A stretch of 34,715 nucleotides of DNA. It comes from Rosenbergiella nectarea (GTDB lineage Bacteria; Pseudomonadota; Gammaproteobacteria; Enterobacterales; Enterobacteriaceae). The notes beneath the pieces are model-generated. The model was not told where the DNA came from and did not search any database. It was given only the letters and a program-made list of their open reading frames with translations. The position numbers and the translations under genes were made by a program. The DNA is taken from NCBI RefSeq assembly GCF_900111105.1, contig NZ_FOGC01000004.1, positions 1 to 34,715 on the forward strand. The letters are read 5' to 3'. Shown one piece after another: positions 1-5,766 of this stretch (positions are counted from its first letter, which is position 1; each line of letters starts with the position of its first letter).

Positions 1-5
1 CGTTT

Positions 6-38
6 TGAACCAACATTGAGTATGAGTGAACCAACATT
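6..38. repeat. 12-bp direct repeats upstream of RHH-type gene
   Basis: The 12-mer TGAACCAACATT occurs at 6-17 and again at 27-38, a period of 21 bp (two helical turns). The repeats lie about 75-110 bp before the ribbon-helix-helix-like gene that starts at 115. RHH repressors commonly bind tandem sites upstream of their own gene, so an autoregulatory operator is a reasonable inference. The window begins at base 1, so further copies to the left cannot be excluded. Confidence 0.45.
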
Positions 39-114
39 ATCACGGCTTATTTACTGTCTAACGTTGTCTTACAGTGGTAAAATTACTCACTATCTCCTTT
101 TGCTGGTGGTCATT

Positions 115-543
115 ATGAGTAAATCACTGTCCGTTACTTTTCGCGTTCCTGCTGAACTGGTCGAATCATTTACCAATGCTGTGAGTGAGTCCGGCACTGA
201 TAAAACTGCATGGCTCATTGACGCTATACGCCACAAAATCAGCCAGCCAGATAGTAATCCCGATCGCCGCATGATTGCCCTAGTCGAGCGAATGGAAACG
301 GCGGCGGCTGCGTTAATTGGTGGTAAGCAAGGCATCCCTCAGCATCCATACAATGAGGCGGCTGTACTTCAAGTAGTGGCTGATACCATAAAACAGGGCT
401 TTGATAACGGTCGGGTGATAGCTCAAAGGATTAACGAGGCTGGCTATCAGACTAGGGCGGGCAAGGCTTGGGATAAGGACATCTACAGCGCGTGGAAGCG
501 ACAAAAGGACACCGCTACGAAAATAGCGGCGGTCGTTGGGTAA
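115..543 (+). CDS. Ribbon-helix-helix-like protein with recombinase-like C-terminal segment
   Basis: This is a small (142 aa) protein, not matched to a named family. Its N-terminus (about residues 3-42) reads as a beta strand followed by two helices (SLSVTFRVPAELVES and onward), typical of Arc/MetJ-type ribbon-helix-helix DNA-binding proteins. Its C-terminus (about residues 95-135) contains VIAQRINEAGYQTRAGKAWD, which resembles the helix-turn-helix 'LN..G..T..G..W' signature of the DNA-binding part of large serine recombinases. No catalytic domain is present, so I read it as a DNA-binding regulator. I chose ATG 115 because it opens directly into the RHH strand. An upstream ATG at 22 is in frame but would add a hydrophobic stretch unlike this family. 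Direct repeats at 6-38 may be its operator. It is a single gene on the plus strand, converging with the small gene at 592-756. Confidence is good for coding and moderate for the domain reading. Confidence 0.65.
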   Translation: MSKSLSVTFRVPAELVESFTNAVSESGTDKTAWLIDAIRHKISQPDSNPDRRMIALVERMETAAAALIGGKQGIPQHPYNEAAVLQVVADTIKQGFDNGRVIAQRINEAGYQTRAGKAWDKDIYSAWKRQKDTATKIAAVVG

Positions 544-591
544 AGTTTTAACCAGCAACTTTTCGCGGGTGAACTAACGGATTTGAAATCC

Positions 592-756
592 TTATCTTGG
601 CGGGCGTGGTTTCTTCCACTGGTAGGGCGCGGCTTCCATCGTTCGGCGGTAACGCTCCTTTGCTGCCAGCGCGTTTCTAATCTCGTTGCGGGTGGTGTAG
701 AGCGTGTGTCTGTCCAACTTCTCGCCCTGTAGTCGAGCCATCTGTAGCACTGTCAT
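592..756 (-). CDS. Small basic hypothetical protein (54 aa)
   Basis: A 54-codon minus-strand reading frame begins with ATG at 756 and ends with TAA at 592. It encodes a basic, helical protein (MTVLQMARLQGEKLDRHTLY, ending KKPRPPR) rich in Arg and Lys. A TGA stop lies four codons upstream in frame, so it cannot be extended and is not the tail of a visible longer gene. I see no strong ribosome-binding site. It lies tail to tail with the RHH-like gene. The amino-acid texture (charged, amphipathic, few rare residues) is protein-like and similar to short prophage genes, but I do not recognise the family. It may be a real small island gene or a fragment of a degraded one. Confidence 0.35.
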   Translation of the reverse strand: MTVLQMARLQGEKLDRHTLYTTRNEIRNALAAKERYRRTMEAAPYQWKKPRPPR

Positions 757-813
757 TTCTAGATTTCACGGTCTAGCATTGGTCGCCTCGCTTACACGTT
801 AACCAGTGATATG

Positions 814-843
814 TTGACATAATTATTTGTTCTAAGTGATAGT
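814..843 (+). promoter_or_regulatory. Putative sigma-70 promoter of the glpM-like gene
   Basis: A perfect -35 hexamer TTGACA at 814-819 is followed after 18 bp by GATAGT at 838-843 (four of six matches to TATAAT). Transcription would start near 850, just before the first ATG of the GlpM-like gene, which rules out the TTG at 843 as its start. Confidence 0.5.
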
Positions 844-863
844 TGGTATCCATTTCTAAATCT

Positions 864-1211
864 ATGAGATTTATCAAAATGCTTTTCAAAGCTGTAATTG
901 GTGCGTTGGTCGTTGTACTGATTGGAGTACTGTCAAAATCGCGTAATTATTATATTGCCGGCCTAATTCCACTGTTTCCTACTTTTGCTCTAATCGCTCA
1001 TTATATCGTGGGTAGCGAGCGTTCTATAGAGGCATTGAAAACCACTATTATTTTCGGTCTGTGGGCGGTGATACCCTACATTGTGTATCTTGTTTCGCTA
1101 TATTTTCTGCTCAATATTTTAAAGCTACCGGTGGCTTTAACGGCGACTATAGGCTGCTGGATGTTGGCTGCTTGGGTTTTGATCCAACTATGGAACCGCT
1201 GGCATCCGTAG
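864..1211 (+). CDS. GlpM/YdgC family inner-membrane protein
   Basis: This is a polytopic inner-membrane protein (115 aa) with about four hydrophobic segments. It matches the GlpM/YdgC family closely: the block SRNYYIAGLIPLFPTFALIA followed by HYIVGSER is the family hallmark, and the length is close to E. coli YdgC (about 111 aa). GlpM was named in Pseudomonas in connection with alginate production and glycerol metabolism; its biochemical role is not established. I start at ATG 864, the first ATG after the predicted transcription start. ATG 879 is an alternative, with a weak GAG motif upstream and an N-terminus (MLFKAVIGAL) closer in length to YdgC. YdgC is normally a housekeeping chromosomal gene, so its place among island genes suggests cargo or a relocated copy. 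A weak hairpin follows the stop. Confidence 0.85.
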   Translation: MRFIKMLFKAVIGALVVVLIGVLSKSRNYYIAGLIPLFPTFALIAHYIVGSERSIEALKTTIIFGLWAVIPYIVYLVSLYFLLNILKLPVALTATIGCWMLAAWVLIQLWNRWHP

Positions 1212-1235
1212 TTTTTTTCTGGACGTTTTTAATAA

Positions 1236-1257
1236 AAAGACTGAGAGCGCGGTCTTT
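1236..1257. terminator. Weak hairpin after glpM-like gene
   Basis: AAAGAC (1236-1241) and GTCTTT (1252-1257) form a perfect 6-bp stem around a 10-base loop, between the convergent GlpM-like gene and the phage-type operon ending at 1302. A T-rich stretch (gttttttt) lies upstream near 1211 rather than downstream, so terminator function is uncertain. Confidence 0.3.
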
Positions 1258-1301
1258 ATCCTAAGAGCCTTAGAGTTTTTACCTCCCCCCTTGGCATATC
1301 C

Positions 1302-1616
1302 TTAACGCTTTATTGTCTGCGCTATTATCCGGTCGGTATGCTTCCCCATCAAGCCATTAATCAGCATCATTTCCCGATAGTGTTCAGTGCGTGGTGGTGG
1401 GGTCATGGCATGCAGTTCAGCCCATCGCTTAGCCAGTATCAGATTACGCGCTCTGTTGCTGTCTATGGCGGTGAAGTATTCAGGTACTACCATTGGGAAG
1501 AAAGCCTGCCTGCTCCTCTCTCCGTGCTTCATAGCGTTAGTATTGCCCATCGGTGCACCTGAGCCTTTGCGCTTTCCACCCCATCTTGATTGTTGGTTAT
1601 TAATCGTGGACGCCAT
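1302..1616 (-). CDS. Phage-type protein with basic Gly-rich N-terminus (small-terminase-like)
   Basis: This 104-residue protein is the last gene of the minus-strand phage-type operon. After MASTINNQQS it carries RWGGKRKGSGAPMGNTNAMK then HGERS. The 'GG.R.GSG.P.GN.NA.KHG' pattern is common at the start of phage small-terminase-like and related prophage proteins, where the basic stretch contacts DNA. The rest is helical and ends IIAQTIKR. I chose ATG 1616 over a TTG at 1640 because it opens at the recognisable motif. It overlaps the stop of the upstream gene by 17 bases, consistent with translational coupling. I do not recognise a named family for the C-terminal part. A role in DNA packaging or other DNA binding is inference from the N-terminus only. 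Confidence 0.6.
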   Translation of the reverse strand: MASTINNQQSRWGGKRKGSGAPMGNTNAMKHGERSRQAFFPMVVPEYFTAIDSNRARNLILAKRWAELHAMTPPPRTEHYREMMLINGLMGKHTDRIIAQTIKR

Positions 1617-1875
1617 TGATTTGTCGCCGCAGGTTAGCAATGTGCGTATCAGCGTCTTTTATTGAGGCGAATAGCTCACCCATATCTTTATCTTGAGGGA
1701 ACTTATAGCCTGTTCTTGCACTGAACTTCTTCTCAAGCCCGTCTGCTGTTCCGGCTGGTGCTTTGCCGGATAACTCATCCATTAATGCCGATAGGATTTG
1801 ACCATCAAAGTTATCGGATGACGACTGAGCCTCTAATCGCTTTCGTATTTGTGACAGCATTGCTCTATTACTCAT
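1600..1875 (-). CDS. Hypothetical phage-type protein (91 aa)
   Basis: This is an unrecognised 91-residue soluble protein, acidic to neutral, predicted largely helical (MSNRAMLSQIRKRLEAQSSS and onward, ending RRQINGVHD). It has no signal peptide, membrane segment or cysteine pair. Its start overlaps the stop of the upstream gene by four bases (ATGA), and its end overlaps the next gene, so it is an integral member of the tightly packed minus-strand operon. The C-terminal third contains a heptad-like stretch (ASIKDADTHIANLRRQI) that could form a short coiled coil. In this position of prophage operons, small accessory proteins of unknown function are usual. Coding is well supported by the overlap architecture. 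Confidence 0.6.
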   Translation of the reverse strand: MSNRAMLSQIRKRLEAQSSSDNFDGQILSALMDELSGKAPAGTADGLEKKFSARTGYKFPQDKDMGELFASIKDADTHIANLRRQINGVHD

Positions 1876-2099
1876 GCGTTACCTTCCCATTTCACACGGC
1901 GCGGGTCGCCCTCTGGATACACCTCTTGCCATGCCTCGCCGCCATGCTTACCGAAAGGAATGTAGGACTTACTCGCAATTACAATATCGCCGTTCGGGTC
2001 TCTATCTATGCCCACCAGCTCAAGCCCATTAATGCGCTCATGAGGCGATAGGTTGTTAATCCGGTTCTTTATTGAATCGAGCGTTTTACGATTTGTCAT
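1872..2099 (-). CDS. Hypothetical phage-type protein (75 aa)
   Basis: This is an unrecognised 75-residue soluble protein beginning MTNRKTLDSIKNRINNLSPH and ending GDPRRVKWEGNA. It has a mixed alpha/beta texture, with a short helical start followed by strands (LELVGIDRDPNGDIVIASKS), and no export signal. It overlaps the preceding DUF5681-like gene by 14 bases and the following gene by four (ATGA), so the three are very likely translated together. The initial helix resembles that of the next protein (both begin with an 'I++R+' helix after a short polar lead), but I cannot claim homology from that. Confidence 0.6.
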   Translation of the reverse strand: MTNRKTLDSIKNRINNLSPHERINGLELVGIDRDPNGDIVIASKSYIPFGKHGGEAWQEVYPEGDPRRVKWEGNA

Positions 2100-2529
2100 T
2101 TTCCATAGCCTCTAGTCGTTCTAGTATCTCTTTCATTTCTCGTCTTACCTCATCAATTTCAGCCACTCTGGCAACGCTAGCGGCAGCGTTAATGATGTGT
2201 GCGCCAATATCAGGGGTTACTTCCCCACGGCTGATAGCGGCTAATACAGACATACTAAAGCGGGTGAGGTCGGTAGTGTCTGCGAGGAATTCAACGGTCG
2301 GCATTGTTGTTTTACTTACAGGGTCGCAACGGTCAGCCCATATCTTTAAACAAGCAGTATCTCCGGCTTTGATGCCTTCGGTGATTGACCTCATCGCATC
2401 GGGAGTGAGATCCATTAGTTGGCGTCTAATCTCTGCGCCTTTACCGGGTCTGCCGCTTGGATTTCCGGACATTCCTTTAGTCCAGCGGGTAGGGTATTTT
2501 CCCTGTTCTTTCCTGCTATCAGGAGGCAT
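2086..2529 (-). CDS. DUF5681-type phage protein
   Basis: This 147-residue protein begins MPPDSRKEQGKYPTRWTKGM followed by SGNPSGRPGKG. The 'W.KG.SGNP.GRP.G' motif is the hallmark of DUF5681 proteins, frequent in prophages and often close to terminase or portal genes. The remainder is helical, and its C-terminus (about residues 110-143, VARVAEIDEVRREMKEILER) looks like a coiled coil that could mediate oligomerisation. A good ribosome-binding site (AAGGAAT, six bases before ATG 2529) sets the start. It lies 29 bases after the secreted-protein gene in the same operon and overlaps the next gene. DNA binding by the basic N-terminus is plausible but inferred. Confidence 0.65.
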   Translation of the reverse strand: MPPDSRKEQGKYPTRWTKGMSGNPSGRPGKGAEIRRQLMDLTPDAMRSITEGIKAGDTACLKIWADRCDPVSKTTMPTVEFLADTTDLTRFSMSVLAAISRGEVTPDIGAHIINAAASVARVAEIDEVRREMKEILERLEAMENDKS

Positions 2530-2558
2530 GAATATTCCTTAATAAATCTAGATAGCTG

Positions 2559-2900
2559 TCATTCCATCAGGCCAGTGATGCTTACCTTGCCGCAGCTTTC
2601 ACGGTTCAACGTTCTCGGCGGGTTCTCTTTGGTCAGTAGCTCTAGCGTTGATTGTCCGGCGGTCGTGGTTATCTTATACATCCGGTCGGTTACTGTGATT
2701 GAGTCAGGCAACAGCGTAATGATTGAATTATCGTAATCACGGGGCGTACCTGTGAACTGTTGGCCTAGTAGCTTCACTCGGTCGCCATTAATGCTTGATT
2801 GATAGCGGTCGAGGTGAACGCTGAAACTCCCACATTGAAAGGCATTGGTGGTAAGTGGTGCGAGTATGAGTAGTGCGACTAGCTTTGTTTTTAACTTCAT
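2559..2900 (-). CDS. Small secreted two-cysteine protein, hypothetical
   Basis: This 113-residue protein has a classical Sec signal peptide: MKLKT, then a hydrophobic core (LVALLILAPLTT) and a likely cleavage after NA or NAF (about residue 20). The mature part has one cysteine near each end (about C23 and C104), which could form a disulfide closing a small beta-rich domain. I do not recognise the family. It overlaps the metallopeptidase-like gene upstream by four bases (ATGA), so the two are probably translationally coupled. A secreted partner directly behind a putative peptidase could be a substrate, inhibitor or unrelated cargo; nothing in the sequence decides this. GC content resembles the phage-type operon rather than the AT-rich modules. 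Confidence 0.6.
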   Translation of the reverse strand: MKLKTKLVALLILAPLTTNAFQCGSFSVHLDRYQSSINGDRVKLLGQQFTGTPRDYDNSIITLLPDSITVTDRMYKITTTAGQSTLELLTKENPPRTLNRESCGKVSITGLME

Positions 2901-3493
2901 GCTGCTTCACCTCGGTCTATCGTGTCGATGAGTTGATAAATTCTTGCTTCTTTAAGCGATTCCCTAGATTCAAAGAAATTGATTATTTCAGGGTGTGGGG
3001 TCACTCGTTTTTGCTCTACAAGGTCAGCCAATGCCTCAATATCCTTCCAGTAAATGCTTACGATGCTCTTGCATAAACTTAACGATCTTAGATACATCCA
3101 TTCGCTATGGTCTGGCATCCCACACGCCTTTTTTTGAATCTTTTCTAACGCCTTAGATATTTCCTTGCTGTCTGACTTTGCCGTTTTAGTCATCAAGTGG
3201 TCGATACTTTGCCCAGTGTAAACGGACTCAGCCGCAGCCCCTGCTATCAGAATGGATAGCATAGCCTTTGGGTCAGGCGTTAATTCATCTCCATGCCATA
3301 AGCTATGAAGGCACGCGGCTTTGCAGTCGTTATGTTCATTGCCGCCACTAAAAACAATGGTTCTATTCTCGTCAGCGATGCCTATCTCAATAAAAGATGC
3401 GCCCCATAAATAGGCTAAGAGTGCATGCCCTGCCTCATGTATAGACAGGTATCTCTCCCATTTCGGGAAGCGTTGCTGCTCTTTGTTCTCCAT
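2897..3493 (-). CDS. Stand-alone M41 (FtsH-like) zinc metallopeptidase domain protein
   Basis: This 198-residue protein carries the zincin motif HEAGH (H19, E20, H23) in SIHEAGHALLAYLWGA, the context used by M41 peptidases (the protease domain of FtsH). Further on, LSILIAGAAAESVYTG (about residues 79-94) matches the 'LAGRAAEE..FG' helix of that family. D108, in AKSDSKEI, is the best candidate for the Asp that supplies the third zinc ligand in FtsH. There is no AAA+ ATPase domain and no membrane segment, so it is a free-standing peptidase or peptidase-like protein. Such proteins occur in phages and islands, with roles not well defined. Its ATG overlaps the stop of the 55-aa gene upstream (TAATG), and its stop overlaps the secreted-protein start (ATGA). 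Confidence 0.75.
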   Translation of the reverse strand: MENKEQQRFPKWERYLSIHEAGHALLAYLWGASFIEIGIADENRTIVFSGGNEHNDCKAACLHSLWHGDELTPDPKAMLSILIAGAAAESVYTGQSIDHLMTKTAKSDSKEISKALEKIQKKACGMPDHSEWMYLRSLSLCKSIVSIYWKDIEALADLVEQKRVTPHPEIINFFESRESLKEARIYQLIDTIDRGEAA

Positions 3494-3660
3494 TATTTAG
3501 CCATGTCCCGTAACGCCTTAGCCATGAGGTGACAGGCGATAACGTGGATTGTTGGGGCGACATTAAGCGGTGACTTGCTGCGTTCCTCGCGCTGAATCGC
3601 TTGGAGCGCCTCGATTTGCTCACGACTCAGTAACACGGGTTTTAGTTCTGATTTAGTCAT
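3493..3660 (-). CDS. Small phage-type protein (55 aa), first gene of minus-strand operon
   Basis: A 55-codon frame starts at ATG 3660 and ends at TAA 3493, where the stop overlaps the metallopeptidase ATG as TAATG. It encodes MTKSELKPVLLSREQIEALQ, then AIQREERSKSPLNVAPTIHV, ending LMAKALRDMAK. This texture (a short strand, then two amphipathic helices around a 'KSPLNVAPTIH' turn) resembles short ribbon-helix-helix-like proteins found in phages and their satellites, so DNA binding is plausible. A longer frame on the same strand (3435-3623) is out of phase with the operon and I treat it as a shadow. As first gene, this one could regulate the operon. Confidence 0.55.
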   Translation of the reverse strand: MTKSELKPVLLSREQIEALQAIQREERSKSPLNVAPTIHVIACHLMAKALRDMAK

Positions 3661-4045
3661 GGTGATTGTTTGCTGTGTCGGTTATTTATACAGACATTAT
3701 AATTGTAATTATTGAAATGATTAATATGTTTATGCCGATTTATGAAACGATTGTTTAATGGTAAGGATCGAATGAGTAGATCAAACTAATAAGCCGCTAG
3801 GCTGCGGCTTGCATGGGTTTATGACTTGATTATAAATGCATGCCCGTTGGGTTTGGCTATCCCCATGCGGTGCTGTGTGGCGGTGGCCTATCCAAGTTTT
3901 TACGGTCGACTTTTAGCTGTTATCCGAAGGGGGGGGGGATTAAGCCCCAAAATGATACAGGGGCTTTAAAGTGGATTTATAATGGAAATTATTGTTCAAA
4001 AAAATTATAGATAATATCGTTAAGTATAAACACCATAGATATTTT
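3661..4045. other. Intergenic region with two hairpins and a G10 tract
   Basis: No gene is seen in these 385 bases. They hold the upstream region of the minus-strand phage-type operon, where TATAAT occurs on the minus strand at 3696-3701 with only a poor -35. There is a perfect 7-bp hairpin AAGCCGC/GCGGCTT at 3791-3810, a run of ten G residues at 3929-3938, and a second 7-bp hairpin AAGCCCC/GGGGCTT at 3942-3966. Composition shifts to strongly AT-rich at about 3965, which marks the edge of the first muramidase module. Confidence 0.5.
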
Positions 4046-4540
4046 TTAGTTAAACTTGAAGTTATTATAATAATTTATTCTTGATGCATATTTTTTTATG
4101 ATGCACATATCATATATGCTTCCATAAAATCCCGTATCTTTTTCATAAACATCAGCTTCTGTAATACATTCTGAATCAATCCATAATTCCCATTTTTTTT
4201 TCGATGAAAAGAGATCGTTATTAAGATCGGTGAAGTTGGTTACGAATTTTTTTTCACTCTTTATTTTTGCCAATAGGTTTTTAAAACTTTTTTCATATTT
4301 CTTTTTCAAAATGGCTGACTCTTCAGAAAAGCATGCATAAGTATCATTAGTCAAGGATTTAGAAGAGCATTTGTCCATAATATCCTCTGCTTGACCTGCT
4401 TGACCTGCTTGACCTGCTTGACCTGCTTGACCTGCTTGACCTGCTTGACCTGCTTGACCTGCTTGACCTGCTTGACCTGCTTGACATTCAACAACTATGA
4501 AAGAATTTATTATTATAAATAAACATAAAATACGAATCAT
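4046..4540 (-). CDS. LprI-like (DUF1311) lysozyme-inhibitor family protein; putative immunity protein
   Basis: This 164-residue exported protein begins with a signal peptide (MIRILCLFIIINSFIVVEC). A linker of ten Gln-Ala-Gly repeats plus QA follows (about residues 20-51), and then a domain of about 113 residues. That domain has four spaced cysteines (DKCSS, YACF, DSECI, DMCII), a helix of the type AILKKKYEKSFKNLLAKI and a WELWIDSEC element. This is the pattern of DUF1311/LprI proteins, named after a mycobacterial lysozyme inhibitor. Its ATG overlaps the stop of the upstream muramidase gene (ATGA), and its ribosome-binding site AGGAG lies inside that gene, so the two are translationally coupled. 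I infer that it sits in the periplasm and neutralises the neighbouring muramidase. The -1 residue before C19 is Glu, so it is probably not a lipoprotein. The sequence is very AT-rich apart from the repeats. Confidence 0.7.
   Translation of the reverse strand: MIRILCLFIIINSFIVVECQAGQAGQAGQAGQAGQAGQAGQAGQAGQAGQAEDIMDKCSSKSLTNDTYACFSEESAILKKKYEKSFKNLLAKIKSEKKFVTNFTDLNNDLFSSKKKWELWIDSECITEADVYEKDTGFYGSIYDMCIIKKYASRINYYNNFKFN
4387..4485 (-). repeat. Eleven perfect 9-bp tandem repeats (Gln-Ala-Gly linker)
   Basis: The 9-mer CTGCTTGAC (plus strand) is repeated eleven times without a mismatch. On the coding strand it reads CAA GCA GGT, giving a (QAG)n linker between signal peptide and mature domain of the LprI-like protein. 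A multiple-of-three unit means slippage would change linker length without breaking the frame. Perfect identity suggests recent expansion. Confidence 0.95.
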
Positions 4541-5145
4541 AATCCTCTCCTGAGGTATTTAATTCTTCCCCGTCCATTTTCGAAGGTAAGTAAATATGGA
4601 GAAGATGAAATAAATGCTACTACCTCGTCTATATCATTTCTCTCAAAATATTTTACATCGGAATTGCTTATAGCTCCTTGGTATTTCATATCAATGAAAA
4701 CATCTTTTATCTTACTGCCAAGTTTATTCCATTCCAAGGCATCACCACTACAATATTTTTTATAAAACCTAACTGAGTCATTTACATAGTAAGGGTATGT
4801 TATTTTAAATAATTTTAATTGTTGCTCTTCACTTATCTCACCTATTTCATCCCGATATTTACTTACGAAATACAGCGCATCACAATTATGTTTACCTGCC
4901 GCTAATGAGATTTTCTTTACTTGCTCAATATCAATGCCCGCATTTCTTAGGTCATTGATGATGACTTGGCTAGTTCTATTGCTCATATCGTAACCACGTC
5001 CAATGGTTACACCAGATTTTGATTTTGTTGATGTGCATAGCTTAGCTGATCCAGGCCAGTGTATGACGCGAGAATAACCATGGTTTCCCTTTATATTATT
5101 ACCTTCAGCTCTAAAAGTTAATTTTCCTTCCAGCGGTTCAAGCAT
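4537..5145 (-). CDS. Pesticin-like muramidase (lysozyme-fold), module 1
   Basis: This 202-residue protein has no signal peptide. Near its N-terminus it has TFRAEGNN (E14), and at about residues 44-53 SGVTIGRGYD (T47, D53). In pesticin and the T4-lysozyme fold the active site is a Glu with a nearby Thr and Asp; as I recall, the Thr-Asp spacing in pesticin is six residues, as here. The rest is helical (KFF/FYKKY and WNKLGSKIKDVFIDMKYQG segments). I infer that it cleaves the peptidoglycan glycan strand. About 40-50% of residues appear shared with the protein at 6472-7074. ATG 5145 is preceded by AAGGGA eight bases upstream. Its stop overlaps the LprI-like gene start. Without an export signal it would need a lysis protein or a secretion system such as T6SS to reach the periplasm. 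A prophage endolysin is the main alternative. Confidence 0.7.
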   Translation of the reverse strand: MLEPLEGKLTFRAEGNNIKGNHGYSRVIHWPGSAKLCTSTKSKSGVTIGRGYDMSNRTSQVIINDLRNAGIDIEQVKKISLAAGKHNCDALYFVSKYRDEIGEISEEQQLKLFKITYPYYVNDSVRFYKKYCSGDALEWNKLGSKIKDVFIDMKYQGAISNSDVKYFERNDIDEVVAFISSSPYLLTFENGRGRIKYLRRGL

Positions 5146-5331
5146 ACGTAAGTTCCCTTAATTTCACCCTAAAATTTTTCGTTAACTAAAACTTACATTA
5201 ATAAAATTCAATGTATCTTGAGCTAAAACAATATTTGGAAGGGCAGTTTCTTGAAATGTCCTGACATATCTAAATACATAACTAATTATCCAAGTATGGC
5301 AAGCAAAATATTTTCGCAGTGTGGAGTTACT

Positions 5332-5475
5332 CTACCAGAATGGTGGTCTGATTTTTTTCCTCTTTCCTGCCGCCTGTACGGGCTTCTGTGGCCTTTTCTC
5401 TGGCTCGACTGGCTTCGGTGTTGGTTTGCGCTTTAACGATAATACAGGGCGTTTGGCTTCGTTATTGTCGGTCAT
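5332..5475 (-). pseudogene. N-terminal fragment of FinO/ProQ-like RNA-binding protein
   Basis: This is a 47-codon frame from ATG 5475 to TAG 5332. It begins MTDNNEAKRPVLSLKRKPTP, very close to the FinO N-terminus (which has KRPVLTLKRK), and stays basic and Pro-rich. It then ends in KKIRPPFW and a stop, with none of the FinO/ProQ RNA-binding core. FinO and mobile-element ProQ homologues bind sRNA/mRNA pairs. The ATG is two bases after the stop of the ssb remnant, as in intact elements where such genes run in tandem. Composition changes to AT-rich right after the stop, so I read this as a gene cut by the arrival of module 1. Confidence 0.55.
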
Positions 5476-5477
5476 GG

Positions 5478-5766
5478 TTAAAACTCCGGTTCATCGTTAA
5501 AAGGATAGTTCTCATATTCCGGCGGCACGTTGCTTTGTGGTTTCGGTGCTTGAGGGGTGGACTTTCTGCCGGACGGTCGAACTGTTTTTGCACTGATAAC
5601 AGAATCGGCAATCACCTGAGCCTGTTCTTTCTTCACGCCGTCTTACCTGTCCACTGGTTCAATTGCATATTGCCCGCCACACTCATCATGTCGCCCTTTG
5701 AGTGCTTCGCCAGTACCTCGGCCTGTTTACCTAACGCGACTACACCTAGCCAGTAAGTTGCCTGTC
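5478..5766 (-). pseudogene. Truncated, frameshifted single-stranded DNA-binding protein gene (ssb remnant)
   Basis: In one minus-strand frame the DNA reads GQATYWLGVVALGKQAEVLA then KHSKGDMMSVAGNMQLNQWT. After loss of one base near 5640-5646 the frame continues GVKKEQAQVIADSVISAKTV, then RPSGRK, and ends PPEYENYPFNDEPEF. This is the OB-fold of mobile-element Ssb proteins, and the end resembles the acidic, Pro-Phe-bearing Ssb C-terminal tip. The 5' third is missing: the fragment starts within two bases of the stop codon of the gene at 5768-6394, which gives a sharp junction. It cannot make a functional protein. It shows that a replicating mobile element once occupied the site. Confidence 0.7.

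Noticed and set aside
3435-3623. 62-aa minus-strand frame at the start of the phage-type operon
   Set aside because: It is out of phase with the better-supported 55-aa gene at 3493-3660, which abuts the metallopeptidase start as TAATG and has a more protein-like sequence.
4387-4485. CRISPR array
   Set aside because: The 9-bp units are contiguous without spacers and code in frame for a Gln-Ala-Gly linker.
5251-5756. Two plus-strand frames (61 and 122 aa) between the modules
   Set aside because: The minus strand of the same bases reads as Ssb and FinO-like sequence, so the plus-strand frames are its shadow.
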